Positions 45,101-55,278 of a stretch of 64,000 nucleotides of DNA are shown here, piece after piece; position 1 is the first letter of the stretch, and each line of letters begins with the position of its first letter. The translations under genes were made by a program, and so were the position numbers. The DNA is taken from the NCBI RefSeq assembly GCF_000835495.1, contig NW_015622542.1, positions 372,001-436,000 on the forward strand. Direction: 5' to 3'. Source of the stretch: Cladophialophora immunda (lineage: Eukaryota; Ascomycota; Eurotiomycetes; Chaetothyriales; Herpotrichiellaceae). The notes beneath the pieces were generated by a model. It was not told where the DNA came from, did not search any database, and saw only the letters and a program-made list of their open reading frames with translations.

Positions 45101-45171
45101 GGCAGGTGTATCAAACCATGCTAGATAGAGGTATGCGGGTGCGTCTTGACATATCAGATACGTTGCCGTAG
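42136..45171 (+). CDS. nrde2: NRDE-2 family protein (nuclear RNAi/RNA-processing factor)
   Basis: 1011 aa, single exon, start at 42136 with a second ATG immediately after. The family core begins at FDEFKRNPVHQRHIELL followed by AWLALIEYQPVLFG, the conserved opening of the NRDE-2 domain. Helical HAT/TPR-like repeats continue to the end (LWRLYLNFVQTNH, WQSGFTERAVGIWQALLEF, FEGAERVWSTAL). The N-terminal 180 residues are disordered with acidic patches and RKRRR. In fission yeast the relative Nrl1 works with the Mtl1 helicase in spliceosome-linked RNA surveillance; in worms NRDE-2 acts in nuclear RNAi. Its stop lies 283 bp before the UTP10 ATG on the same strand. Confidence 0.9.
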   Translation: MMASSHHHASHARNIPRGISRPLARPPAPEQSVEPRFDVREVREPSLFVQDRRGDRQNLTYGALDRHSIPRYRPAGHGGLLGLGPNYRIVSRSESHLNVENVETDSTRRSRRESLLEDLPDDDQAAENVQSGVSNESDLREDFLSFDYVHPRKRRRVLAGSMDATVEDDDESDESDPDSQALAPPKDAFDEFKRNPVHQRHIELLRATETRPEDVSAWLALIEYQPVLFGEERSSRSSASPSSRTVVDLKISLYEQALSRVKGREGRNALILRLMQVGKVVWDADKQASRWRTFLDEDASFDLWRLYLNFVQTNHVKFSFESCLGIYKQWLQKAEIAPPDRTRDTSCIYILLRLTLFLWQSGFTERAVGIWQALLEFNCFRPRTIPPTELIPSFQEFWASEVARIGEEGSAGWRSNANNEIEARSDKPFQVQHLDFEAWAAAENDLEMTAGLPARALDEVSQDDPYRVLLFSDIEDFLFSPTTEEGSWLLQDAFLLFAGLSPLSSLPGSKVWEQDPFIHSQSPSSGISLVPGGLGENNCGLQMRFLQVFLAARQLYSGKPGVLLSSTARLIGSSLSFVRRVIHQLAGLAADEEPSELHMEYAIALEAGVDLKSARKQTRAYLKRKADSLKLYNTYALLECQLDNFEGAERVWSTALSMRYSLGHEVQVDSFLLWRDWAYFYMCRRQFQHARALLSHMTEEEVDLVRLRKEIETTNEPSATMQIKVEQYIKMQIEQGRTHRRADQLPALIDVLAFHRYLNADMSLEIALQTYHASLGSLTGLSTMSSAVLEAVHEQRARFIYSHSVTFGKSFRPSELVPILKDSTEKFPNNLNLLLLHHHFLQKAGLFDRLRQVDSKADERRDVQIKQSIVPCVFDLLLELNRPSYSGSTDHSIRSAFARVTQLGSPGHDNPEIWKTYVLWETALIQLRDDAGVEGKGTTRREARARRSAASASQSFYASLRACPWSKELCMLGFTRPMLRNAIGDSKLRQVYQTMLDRGMRVRLDISDTLP

Positions 45172-45454
45172 TCTTTTGGTTATGCCTAGGTACAATCAAG
45201 AATACGAGATTGGGACAAGGCTGCCGCTTGCAAGGCTGAAAAGGCTGCATTCGCTTAGCGTGATTCTTATCCCCGCAATATCCGAGGTCTCCAACTTTTT
45301 TTTTTGTCGCATGCCACCAAGTTGGATTGACAGCGAAGTTTTCAACAAGCCGATTCTAACGACCGTGAGGATATCTTTTGCAGCCAGTCGATTTTGCATT
45401 GTCGCCCATGGAAACGACCCTTTATCTCACTACTGTCCCTCTGAGGCCGTCGCA

Positions 45455-48400
45455 ATGACCTCGACCTTCGCTGCGCAGCTGCGCACTATAGCCGCAAAGT
45501 CTACGAGCGAACTCGACCTCCGTGCCCGACGAGATGCCCACGCAGAATCTCTCATTTTCGACCGCAGTGTAGCCGTCAAGCAAGATTGGGAGACAATATA
45601 CCAAGTATGCGTGGAAGGGTTTCAAGAGCTTTGCCTGCTGGACGCAAGACTGCGCGAATTCGAACAAAATCTATACAGTGCCCAGTCCAAGACGCAGGAC
45701 AGGGAGCAACTCAGCAAGACACAGAATGAAGCACTAGGACTCGTGTTAGACCGATGTCTCACTCTTCTTGGATCCAAGTTGATGCTTCGACCTGGCTTGA
45801 AAGCAGTGGAATGGCTCGTGCGAAGATTTCGGGTTCATGTCTATAACACGGATGCTCTTCTTGCCACATTTTTACCGTACCATGAAGCACCAGTGTTTCG
45901 GGTTATCTTGAACATCGTGCCAACCGACAGGTTTGTCGGTGGGTGGAAATTCCTGGCGCCTTATCGCAATGAAACGACCAAAGTTCCTCGACATGCCATC
46001 GTATACAGCGCCACTCACAACGACGTCTTTTTCCCCTTCTTCAACGACTACACATTGCGTACGTGCCAGGAAGGCGCGGCCCACTCCCTGCTCTTGCGCT
46101 TCTGGGGCAGTGTTGTTGTCGAAGCCATCGCCGGAAGATTGAGTCAGGTCAAAAGTGGGAGAAAGGAAGTGCAGAAACAGCGGACAGAAGACGCGTTGTT
46201 GAAGATATTACCGCTGCTCAATGAAGGGTTTGAAATCAAAGACAGCCCGGAATTTACAGTCATTTGTTTCACGATTACCCTTGCGTTGGCAAGCGGCGCA
46301 GACCTCGAAGACCATGTCATTGACTCTTTGATGAAGTCGATTGCCCTGTTCATTGCCAATCCAGCTCCCGATTCTAGGTCAGCATTGTCGTGCTTGGCTA
46401 TTCTGGTCACAAAGAAGACCGACATGAGACTTCCAAGAGATGTTCTTGACATATTCATCCACGTCGACGATTTAGGGCTACGGCTGACCGATCTCTTTAA
46501 ACTGGTCCCGTTGACGTCGTTGTTCGAAGCCCTCATAAGCTCGGCGCTCTCCGGGTTGAAGGAAAAGAATATAGACAGAAGAATCCAGTTCATTGAACGT
46601 CTGTTAGACACCGCTAAGGACCACTTCGGATTACCAACGAAAAGTCGGCTCATGGCCATCTTGCTTCGAAAGCTATTTCCGACAGAGTCTACACTTTCCC
46701 GCGAGTCGAACTGCTGGACAAGCCTCGTACGTTTACTCCAAACGCTGGCTGACTCTCCCGAGTTCTCGTCGTCTTTGCCTGAGGCACTGGCCCTAGCCGG
46801 CCGGTCTCAGTCGGACATAGAAGGCCTTCTACAGCAAACCATCCAGAACTCCGATCGACCACTCCTTGAACATACGGCTATGGAGCTTGACATTCCTGAG
46901 GACGAGTCAATACAAAACGCAGAAGGCACTGAAACGATGCTTGCATCCATGCCATCCGAGACGATCGAGTCGTCGTTCCTCGTTGCTGGAGATCGCTCCA
47001 TGCTGTTCGACCAACTTGCTCGAACTTTCGTGCTATGCCACCAGAACCGGCAGCTCCTGCACCGATTTGAACAACTCCCACTGTGGCACAATCAAAATGA
47101 ACAGCCTTTTATTTTCTATGTCAGTTTCCTGTTGAGAGTGGCCCTTGGCCCCTTTTCCGTCGGCCACCGCAATATTGCACTTCAGTGTCTCTCGGAAGTC
47201 ATCGAAAAGGCGTCTTTGAACCACTCGGAGCCGTTGATCCCATTCATCACCGTCCTCCTTTCTGACAATAGCCAACTTGTGCGACGCGCAGCCGCTGCTT
47301 GTACGGTGGCCATCCATAAGGTTACCTCAAGAGACGAGACCGGCAAACAGCACGCGGTGCAAACAGTGTACGATGCGCTTGGCATGCGAAACGTCAAACC
47401 CTTATTGTCTAAGCAAGCAGTGCGGATCCTGGATCAAGTCTACTTGCCTTATTTGGAAGAATGCATCTTGGATCCCTCCTACATACGCGGAGTTCTTAAA
47501 GTTGCGTTTGACGGCCACGACCGAACGCCGTCGTCGAGGACTGCCAATATTGAACTGAAGAAGAGCACGAAGCATGCACTCTATGATCTGTTGACTGGCT
47601 GTGCGTTAGGATGCCCCTTGCTACGAGTTAGGGTGGGCATACTGGAGTTGCTCGTGGATGTCCACAAAGTTAGCACCTCAAGCACCAGCAAAATTCTGTC
47701 CCCCATTCTCGAGGCTTGGGCATCAGTAAAAGAGGGCGACGCCGAAGATGCCGCGTCAGCACAGAGTATCTCTCTGGATCAAATCGATGCTGTGATGGTT
47801 CGCCTCGTAAGTGCGCGGGATAAGGAGGCGGTTGAGCATATTCTCGCAATGCTTGCCGAAGATAAAGTCCAGCCGCGCGCTGCCCTGGTCAATGCCTTTT
47901 TCGACAGAATTGCTGGTATCTGGAAAGATATGCACCAAGAGTCACAAAGCTCTGCTGCTCTACGCTTATTTGACATGTCCTTCTCCAAAGAGCCCGCTCA
48001 AGCTGCTGGAAGTCGTCACGTTCTGAACACAGTCAACCTCTCTACCGAGATTCTCGCTGCAATACTGGACCACTCGTTTTCCGGTCTTGCTGAGATGCAA
48101 ACAGACGTCACTCCCAGGAAGAGACGTCGTGTCAGCCATGGGCGTGAAAGCATACCAAAGGATCTGGCGTTCGACTTGGATGTCAGCGAGGCAAGATTAA
48201 CTCTGGCGCTGGAGCTCGTCGAAGATTCCAAACCACAAAACCATCCACAACTGCTTGGAGGCTTGTTCGATGTGTTGGTCATTCTCAGGCGGCTCAAGGA
48301 CAAGGGCGCGTCTGAATCTCCTTACCTTCTCAATCTCTGCTTAAGCAGCATACTGGCAATCGTCGACAACGCACAGAATTCACGAAAGCCAGCCGTTGAC

Positions 48401-51169
48401 TTCTCTAGCATTCGTACCGACCTGGTCACTGATTGCGTTCGATCGTCAGAAAACCCACAGGTCCAAAGTACTGCTTTGCTTCTCTCGTCCTCTCTGGCCT
48501 CTTTAGCTCCAGATCGGATATTGCATAGCATTATGCCCATCTTCACATTCATGGGTAGAAGTATATTGTCAAAGGACGATGAGCGGTCAATTTACGTCAC
48601 GAATCGCGCTGTCGACGAAATAATCCCTCCTCTGGTTGCCACGTTGAAGAAACAAGATGCCTACAAACTTGTTCATTCGACGTCAAGCTTGCTCTCCAGC
48701 TTCGTCACAGCATACGACCACGTCCCCCAATATCGGAGGGCCGCGTTCTACCAACGTCTACTCGGTAGACTTGGTGCTGATGACTTTGCATTTGCAGTAG
48801 TTGCTCTTTTTGCCTCGAGGCGGCATCCAGAAGATATGTCTTCGTTCTTTGCCAGCTTGATGGGCGGTCTGTCGGCATCGACTCAATTGCTGACCTTCAG
48901 AAAACTTCTTGATTTGAGTATTTATATCTTCTTGGAGGACCCTCACGATGCTATTCCGCTACTCGACATCAGCAGTACCAGCTCGAACGAGAAGAGAGAG
49001 CAAGAAGCACTGATGTTGCTTGAAGTGGCTTCGAAGCTCCTGGGACCAAAAAGTCTGAAGACGCAGGTGAAACGACTTTCAAAATCCGACGAAGTCGAAA
49101 CCCAGTCTTTCTGGGCCGAGTTCAAAGTCTGCATCGCCCGCATCCTGGGCATGCTCAAATCGCAAAAGGCCAGCCACGGGAATCTGACCCCATCGACGAG
49201 GAAATGCTTGAGCTCGCTCCTTGAACTACCTTCCCTTGCAGACCTTCTCAAGATCATGCCCAGTCTCCTGCATGACATGGTCCAGTCCGGAGCCGGCCAG
49301 CAGGAGCTTCAGCCTCTGGCGCTTAGAGTTCTTGCCACACAATTGCAACATAGCGCTCCAAGCTCGAGGGATACCAGGACGCAAACCGAAGCAATTACAT
49401 TCCTCCCTACCCTCCGGCATATTATCGACACCACAAATGATGAGGCATTCAGGCACGCGGCGATTGCATGTCTCGATCGCATAATTGAGGTTTATGGGCG
49501 AAAGAGACCAGAAGACGTCATTGGTGCTGCCTCTGCCTTGATTGAGGGCGACTCCGGGCTGGATTCCCACAATGAAAGGACAAGGATCATGTCTCTGCTC
49601 TGTCTCGCGAGTACGACGGAGGTACTCAAGGAAGGCAGCGTCCCGATAGTGGTACAGGCTCTCCCCAAAGTGTTGCGTCTCCTGGAGTCGTTCTTGACCC
49701 GAGAGGGCGAAAACAGCAGTAACGATGGGCGCGTGGAACTTCACGACGCCTGTTTCACGTTGCTTTCCTCGTTCATCACGCATACCCCTTACATGATCAG
49801 TGACGACAACGTTGCTGAGATCCTCAGCTTGTCCTACCGTTCTTGCCTCGCGGAATCAGACGAGGCGTCGCGCAAGGAGGCTCGGCTTGAGACGCTGAGC
49901 CTCATGGCGCAGAGATTGGAGCTGAAGACAGTAGTGAGCAGCTTGAACCAAGCCTGGAAAACGACCGTGGTCTCAGGCGAGGAGATCGATGGAGAAGCGA
50001 TTGCCGAGTATCTGGATATGCTGTCTCGAGCGATCGAGCGGAACTCCAAATCTACCGTCGTGGGTGCCGCAGATGAGATATCGGCTTTTATGTTGCAGGT
50101 TATGGATCTGCGACGGCTCAGCCGAGAGAGAGACAGTGCAAATCCAGAGGCCGGTATCGAAGCCGACGCTGTCTCGGACATTGAGGACGTGGAAAAGAGG
50201 CTGCACGAGTTGGGCATTGTTTTCATCTACAAGCTCAATGACACGACCTTCCGCCCAATCTTCGAGGGATGGGTCGACTGGGCGACGCAGAGAAATCCCG
50301 ACGCTTCCTCTTCTGTCGGAGCGGCACAGATGGCCAGACAGACCAGCTTCTACCTCTTCGCCACGCATTTCTTTGCGACGCTGAAGAGCATCGTGACGAG
50401 CTACGCGAGCTACCTCCTTCCGTCGGTGAACGACATCTTCCAGTCCACCGCTAGCAGCGACTCGTTGACCGCCCCCGGGACGAAGTTGAAACCCCGATAC
50501 CAAAGTCCTGACGCGAAACCTTCGTTGAAGATTGACCTGTCGGCGGACACTGGCCTGGAACTGTACAAATCGACCCTGGCCATGTTGACGACCATCGCTG
50601 CTCACGACGCGGATGGATTCTTCACGTCGCCCTCGCATTTCCAGCCCCTGGCCGATTTGCTTGTCGGACAGCTGGGCCTTGCTTCGTCCCCGAAATCCAA
50701 ATCCAAGTCCAAGGGTAAGGGTAAGGACAACGGCACACTCAATTCCTCGTCCGTCCTGCGCGACGTGGTGCTGGACGTGGTGATCCCGTGCATCGTGGCC
50801 CTCGCGGCCGCCGTCCAGGACGTGCCCCCGCACCACCACACGCTGAACCACCTGCTCTGCCAGCTCCGCCGCAGCGGCTCGGCGGGCGTGCGCCTGGCCA
50901 GCATCCGCGCGCAGATCGCGCTGACCGAGGCCCCCGACATCGGCGACGAGTGGCTCCAGAACGTGGTCCTGGGCCAGTCGAGCGCCGTGGCAGCAGCAGC
51001 AGCAGCAGAGGGCGGTGGGGGTGGCGTCGTCGCGGTCGGCGGGTCCGGCGAGACCATGATCTACGTCAACGAAATGCTCGAGGACGACGACGAGGTTGTC
51101 GAGGACACCGTGAGGGATTGGGTCAGGATGGTCAGGGAACGGGTCGGGGAGGATGTTTTTGAGGTGTAG
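45455..51169 (+). CDS. utp10: U3 snoRNP/SSU processome protein UTP10 (HEATR1 family)
   Basis: Nucleolar HEAT-repeat scaffold of the small-subunit processome (t-UTP/UtpA group), needed for pre-rRNA transcription and 18S processing. 1904 aa, one exon. The open frame extends upstream to 45146, but I choose the ATG at 45455 because MTSTFAAQLRTIAAKS is the family's N-terminus. Recognisable parts: FLPYHEAPVFRVILNIVP near residue 130, FFPFFNDYTLRTCQEGAA, long HEAT-repeat arrays, and the C-terminal FRPIFEGWVDWATQ with FYLFATHFFATLKSIVTSY (BP28C-type region). Near the end a CAG repeat encodes poly-Ala, then poly-Gly (about residues 1846-1860). The final residues are acidic. Confidence 0.95.
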   Translation: MTSTFAAQLRTIAAKSTSELDLRARRDAHAESLIFDRSVAVKQDWETIYQVCVEGFQELCLLDARLREFEQNLYSAQSKTQDREQLSKTQNEALGLVLDRCLTLLGSKLMLRPGLKAVEWLVRRFRVHVYNTDALLATFLPYHEAPVFRVILNIVPTDRFVGGWKFLAPYRNETTKVPRHAIVYSATHNDVFFPFFNDYTLRTCQEGAAHSLLLRFWGSVVVEAIAGRLSQVKSGRKEVQKQRTEDALLKILPLLNEGFEIKDSPEFTVICFTITLALASGADLEDHVIDSLMKSIALFIANPAPDSRSALSCLAILVTKKTDMRLPRDVLDIFIHVDDLGLRLTDLFKLVPLTSLFEALISSALSGLKEKNIDRRIQFIERLLDTAKDHFGLPTKSRLMAILLRKLFPTESTLSRESNCWTSLVRLLQTLADSPEFSSSLPEALALAGRSQSDIEGLLQQTIQNSDRPLLEHTAMELDIPEDESIQNAEGTETMLASMPSETIESSFLVAGDRSMLFDQLARTFVLCHQNRQLLHRFEQLPLWHNQNEQPFIFYVSFLLRVALGPFSVGHRNIALQCLSEVIEKASLNHSEPLIPFITVLLSDNSQLVRRAAAACTVAIHKVTSRDETGKQHAVQTVYDALGMRNVKPLLSKQAVRILDQVYLPYLEECILDPSYIRGVLKVAFDGHDRTPSSRTANIELKKSTKHALYDLLTGCALGCPLLRVRVGILELLVDVHKVSTSSTSKILSPILEAWASVKEGDAEDAASAQSISLDQIDAVMVRLVSARDKEAVEHILAMLAEDKVQPRAALVNAFFDRIAGIWKDMHQESQSSAALRLFDMSFSKEPAQAAGSRHVLNTVNLSTEILAAILDHSFSGLAEMQTDVTPRKRRRVSHGRESIPKDLAFDLDVSEARLTLALELVEDSKPQNHPQLLGGLFDVLVILRRLKDKGASESPYLLNLCLSSILAIVDNAQNSRKPAVDFSSIRTDLVTDCVRSSENPQVQSTALLLSSSLASLAPDRILHSIMPIFTFMGRSILSKDDERSIYVTNRAVDEIIPPLVATLKKQDAYKLVHSTSSLLSSFVTAYDHVPQYRRAAFYQRLLGRLGADDFAFAVVALFASRRHPEDMSSFFASLMGGLSASTQLLTFRKLLDLSIYIFLEDPHDAIPLLDISSTSSNEKREQEALMLLEVASKLLGPKSLKTQVKRLSKSDEVETQSFWAEFKVCIARILGMLKSQKASHGNLTPSTRKCLSSLLELPSLADLLKIMPSLLHDMVQSGAGQQELQPLALRVLATQLQHSAPSSRDTRTQTEAITFLPTLRHIIDTTNDEAFRHAAIACLDRIIEVYGRKRPEDVIGAASALIEGDSGLDSHNERTRIMSLLCLASTTEVLKEGSVPIVVQALPKVLRLLESFLTREGENSSNDGRVELHDACFTLLSSFITHTPYMISDDNVAEILSLSYRSCLAESDEASRKEARLETLSLMAQRLELKTVVSSLNQAWKTTVVSGEEIDGEAIAEYLDMLSRAIERNSKSTVVGAADEISAFMLQVMDLRRLSRERDSANPEAGIEADAVSDIEDVEKRLHELGIVFIYKLNDTTFRPIFEGWVDWATQRNPDASSSVGAAQMARQTSFYLFATHFFATLKSIVTSYASYLLPSVNDIFQSTASSDSLTAPGTKLKPRYQSPDAKPSLKIDLSADTGLELYKSTLAMLTTIAAHDADGFFTSPSHFQPLADLLVGQLGLASSPKSKSKSKGKGKDNGTLNSSSVLRDVVLDVVIPCIVALAAAVQDVPPHHHTLNHLLCQLRRSGSAGVRLASIRAQIALTEAPDIGDEWLQNVVLGQSSAVAAAAAAEGGGGGVVAVGGSGETMIYVNEMLEDDDEVVEDTVRDWVRMVRERVGEDVFEV
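50991..51008 (+). repeat. CAG triplet repeat within UTP10
   Basis: Six CAG triplets read as GCA in frame, giving an alanine run followed by glycines close to the C-terminus. Length polymorphism here would be in frame. Confidence 0.8.
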
Positions 51170-51856
51170 CCTTTGCGACTACTAAGGTACACGGCACAGC
51201 TAGCCAGTCAGTCAGCTGGGTATGTAGTTTGATGGATACCGAAGACGCATTCACACTTAAGTTCTTCGCTGGCATGGCGACGGCGAACGAGGAGTGTTGG
51301 GTTATACAATGAAATCATGAATGAAAGGGCCTGGAAGACGGGAATTCAATTGCAGCGGAAAGGGGGATTAATACAAAGGTCACTACAAAACGTGGTCAAG
51401 TTCCTTGCAGAGATGAAGGATGAGCAGAGAGTGCGGGCAGTGAGAGAGATCGAGAGAGATCGAGAGAGATAGACAAATGAGACACACTAGGAAAAGAACA
51501 TGTTGCCTAATGTGTACAAAGAAGAATACAATGAGAGAGAGAGAGACGAATCTCTCTATCTATCTATCTATCCAGCTATCCAGCCATGCATTTTCTAGCA
51601 CCCTCCCTTCCCAAGGACGTCGGAGACAAAAAGGGGTTCGATGAGAAGAGAGGGAAAGTCGAGAAGGTGAAAAACCACCACCAGCACGAGATTCCTTTGT
51701 AGCCTGTGTCGGTTTTCGATCCCATGAAAGCCGCTTGATGAAAGAAAAGAAGAAGAAAAAGGACGCTGTGGTATCATTGCCATCGCGCAACCATCCAAGA
51801 CCCGTCCGTATGCTATGCCGACAAATAGCGCGACAACATCCCCACACTTCACGCGC
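51170..51856. other. Intergenic between convergent UTP10 and Argonaute
   Basis: 687 bp of 3' flanks. It contains three GAGAGATC units (51441-51470), a GA run (about 51531-51546) and TATC repeats (about 51556-51572). No gene is visible. Confidence 0.5.
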
Positions 51857-54800
51857 TCAGATGTAAAACATGTGTTTTGCGACGTCGGGGTGGAGCCGGA
51901 GGCAGTACTTGAACGCGGGCAGTTCGCTGTCATCGAACGGCGTGACTGGATTGTCGTCGTCTCTCGGAGGGTTGTAGAATCTTCGGACAAAGCACCTCGC
52001 GCGGTCGGCGACCAGGTCGGCGTAGTAGACGGGCGTGCATGGTCCGACGGAAGTGCGCGAGCGGCCAAAGAGATAGCACAAGTGATATGTCTGGTCCAAA
52101 AACAGTGTCAGTGTCAGGGTCGGCAGAGAGAGAGAGAGAGAGAGAGAGGAAGCCGCTCGATCGATCGGAGAGAGGGGAGGGTCCAACTTACCATCTCGCC
52201 GATATCTTTGATGTCGTAGTTGTGCGGGTTTTGCAGAACGACGTAATGCACCGGGATGGCCGTGCCCTGAATGGCCTTCTGGCCCACAAGGAAGAAGTCG
52301 TTGCCCTCTCCGTAGGTGATCCGCTCCGTGACCACGCAGCCCGGGAGGGGATTGTTGTTGACGCCGCCACTTTTATTCGACTGATACAGCGTGAGACTCC
52401 GGTCTGGGGAGCGTGCATTGGGATCCGGGAAGAGACGAGTGTGGTGTCGTTTGATGGCGCAGATAAGGGTGACTTTGGGCAGAAGCTCGACCGGCAGACC
52501 CTTTTGCTGGAAAAGCTTGCCCAGAGCTGCTCCGATCTTGCCGTACTCGTAGCCCTTGCACATGGCGAACTGTGACTCTGAAACTCCATCGCGGTAGACG
52601 ATGATCTGCTCCGGAACGCCGGTGCCCTTTCGCCCTGCTGAATCTTTTCCATGGTTCCGCTCGTAATAGTCCAGAAGTCGCTCGTACACGGGGATGTCGA
52701 GATCCAATATCTTCTCGTTGGCCTCTTTCTCTTCATAATCTTTCGTAGAACACGGATTCGCCAGCAGACTCGCCGGCCATTGGGAGAATTCTGCATTGAC
52801 ACTGCCAACCACGGCTGCAACGCTGGGACAGTGCTTTCTTGGTCCGCCTCCATGTGCCACGTCAATGCCGATGATCATTGTCTTGGGCGACAGAATCTTC
52901 GGGTTGCAATACAAGGCTTGGTTGACGGTGGTCGTATCCACTTTCAAGTTGATTTTCATGCACAGATTGGCCAGAAAGTCGTGGTTGATGCCACCGTTCA
53001 AATTGCCCGGATGTAAAAGGCTTCTGGGCCAAAGCGCACCAGCTCCTCGTCTCAGCACATGACAAACGGTGAATATTCCGACAGCTTGCTCTCCGACTCG
53101 TTTGATGGCGCCGTAGAGTTCCGGATCTTCGGAAGGGAGAAGCAGGACAACGAGTTGGATCCCTTTTCCTTTGAGATTTTTGAGTAGCTTTTCGATGGCG
53201 GCGTAACGCTTCTGGAAATTCGAGACCGTCTTCCACCTTGGAAACAAGTTCTCGTCGGCATACTGCTGTTGGCTCATGTCGTTGCGGTTCAGTGGCGTCC
53301 ACTCGAAACTCTCGATGCCATATTTCCGCAACGCTTGACTCAGGTGGTTCACAAAATGGGTGCTTCCTGGTATTGGGCATTTCGGCGACTTGGTGTTCGC
53401 GGTGAGCTCGACGCAGGACCACCTCTTCCCGGAAGCTGGTTTGACAAATGCTGCGTCTCGGACATTCCATTGGCCAGCATTGATGGAGGCTCCGTTGATG
53501 AATTTGGTCTGTTTCGGGTTTCCCTGAGCTTTGTACATGAGATCAGGCCGGGCCAAAACCGTGACTGGCACTTTGGCCATGTTGGGGTCAATCTGCAGGC
53601 GAAATGCTGCCGCTCCACCTTCGCTGAGGTTGTTCGAATAAAATGTGCGCCTGCCGTCTGTGACAATCATGTTGTAGTTTTCATTTGGGTACCGAGTCGA
53701 CAACCGGGGTATCTCCCTTGGTTTAATCCGCCCAGGAAGGACTTGAAGCAGGTTTGCTGGGACCGTCATGCACCCTTTTTGTGACTCTTTGCCAATCTTG
53801 ACAACGTAGACATGGGGATTCATCTGCCAATTGTGCTTCATGGAGAAGTAGTCCCTCACTAGGCTGCCAGAATGCTGTTGGTTGATATGTTGCATCTGGC
53901 AATTATCGGCCCGTGGCTCTCGATCGATGCGCGCAAGACCTTTGATCGCGGAGAACCGATCAAGTCCTTGTTCCTGGAACGTCAGTCTTACCGGGGCTCG
54001 GCGCAAGAAATCTTGGAGATCATCCAGATTGCAGTATCCGTTGTAGATGTTCCAGGCATCAATCATATCTTGCACATTCCCATGCTGCCAAAAACAGCCT
54101 GTTTTGACGTAGATGTTGAGGTCGACGTGCCCCGAGGAGCTATAAGATCCTCGGACACTTCTCGAGAATCCTGGAATGCTGTAGAGGCCACCTTCTCTGT
54201 CCAGCACTTTGCCGGTATCTGTCGTCCAGTCTTCTGACTTTGAAGGGGGAGGTTGGGGAGCGATGCCATAGAACGTCTGCCCTTTTGTCGTGGTCATCGA
54301 GGGCGTTTTCTGATCGTTAGAAAAGCATCTTTGGTAAGGTAGATAACTAAAGATGACGTTCAGTGCATTCGTTGCATCATTGAGAGCTTCGATCGATAGC
54401 TGCGACACGGCTGTCTGTGATTGTGTAGGTCGACGATAGTGCGCAAAGAGATTGGCCAGAGAGATCAGTTTTGGCTTCTCAAAGACCACTCGGTAGCGGT
54501 CACAACCCGGGACAGGACTGGCTGAGTACTCGTCATAGAAATCGAGGTCGCGTGGTTTGGTGACGTCCTGGCCTAGTTGCTTCGCTGTGATGAAAAGCTT
54601 CAGGTAATCGGTGGCGACGGGATCTGGAAGCTTCTTTTCCGACCTGAGTTGCTCCATGAGCAGGTAAACAAGTCGTCTCTTCTTCTGTCTTGCGATCGGG
54701 CGTGTCTTCTGGTCACGAGCGTCGCCATGCTCAGGCTCAAGGGGTTGGCTCTGGTCGTCTTGTGCCTTTCGATGAATTCTACTGATTTTCAGCTCATAAG

Positions 54801-55278
54801 AATAGACTTCTCTGTAGTCCCCGAGCGTGATGGCGAAATGGTTGGCCAGCAGCTGTTTCCCTGAAATGTCGACGTTCGGTGTCCCTTGAACTTTTGGACC
54901 TCCATCTAACCGACCACCTCCTGAACCAGGGCCCGTGTGCGGTGGTCCCGAGCGGTAAGGTATCTGCGACTGGCCGCCTCTAACACCTGCCTGAGGAGCT
55001 TGCCAGTTGGTATTGGCTTGATGATGTGTCGTGAGAACACCTGGTTGAGCTGGCGCCCGGTTGACGCCTGAGCTGAGAGGGGCCACTTGCTGATTTGGTT
55101 GAAAATTAGCCACCGGTGGCACATTTGGAGGAGGATTCGACAAGGAATTGTTCGGTCGGCTGTCACCAGGACTGAACAGTGGGTTTGAACGGTACGGCAG
55201 TTCCCCGCCGCCAGCATTGTCACTGGGAGTGGAGGAGCGTTTGGCAGGATCCCGGGTTGGGTTGTATCGAGGTATCAT
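51857..55278 (-). CDS. Argonaute protein (RNA silencing slicer)
   Basis: Core RNA-silencing endonuclease, 1106 aa from two exons (55278-52192, 52090-51857). N-terminal 130 residues are Gln/Pro/Gly-rich and disordered; then N domain (about 140-300), linker, PAZ (about 380-500), L2, MID (about 640-770) and PIWI (about 770-1106). The catalytic residues look intact: Asp806 in GIDVAHGG, Asp897 in YRDGVSESQ, His1011 in GTAIPVHYVV, and a candidate glutamate finger in the KEANEKI segment near 855. The last exon has PVYYADLVADRAR and ends RLHPDVAKHMFYI, the usual buried C-terminus. It should therefore be slicing-competent. The 101-bp intron carries a CT microsatellite. Start ATG at 55278; the upstream open frame is GAGT-repeat leader. 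I cannot say whether it is QDE-2-type (quelling) or SMS-2-type. Confidence 0.95.
52125..52149 (+). repeat. AG dinucleotide repeat in Argonaute intron
   Basis: About 12 AG units, reading CT in the transcript, inside the Argonaute intron (52091-52191) and upstream of its acceptor, where it adds pyrimidine-rich sequence. Confidence 0.85.

Noticed and set aside
45146..45454. N-terminal extension of UTP10 to 45146
   Set aside because: It overlaps the end of NRDE-2, contains a poly-Phe run from a T tract, and the family N-terminus begins at 45455.
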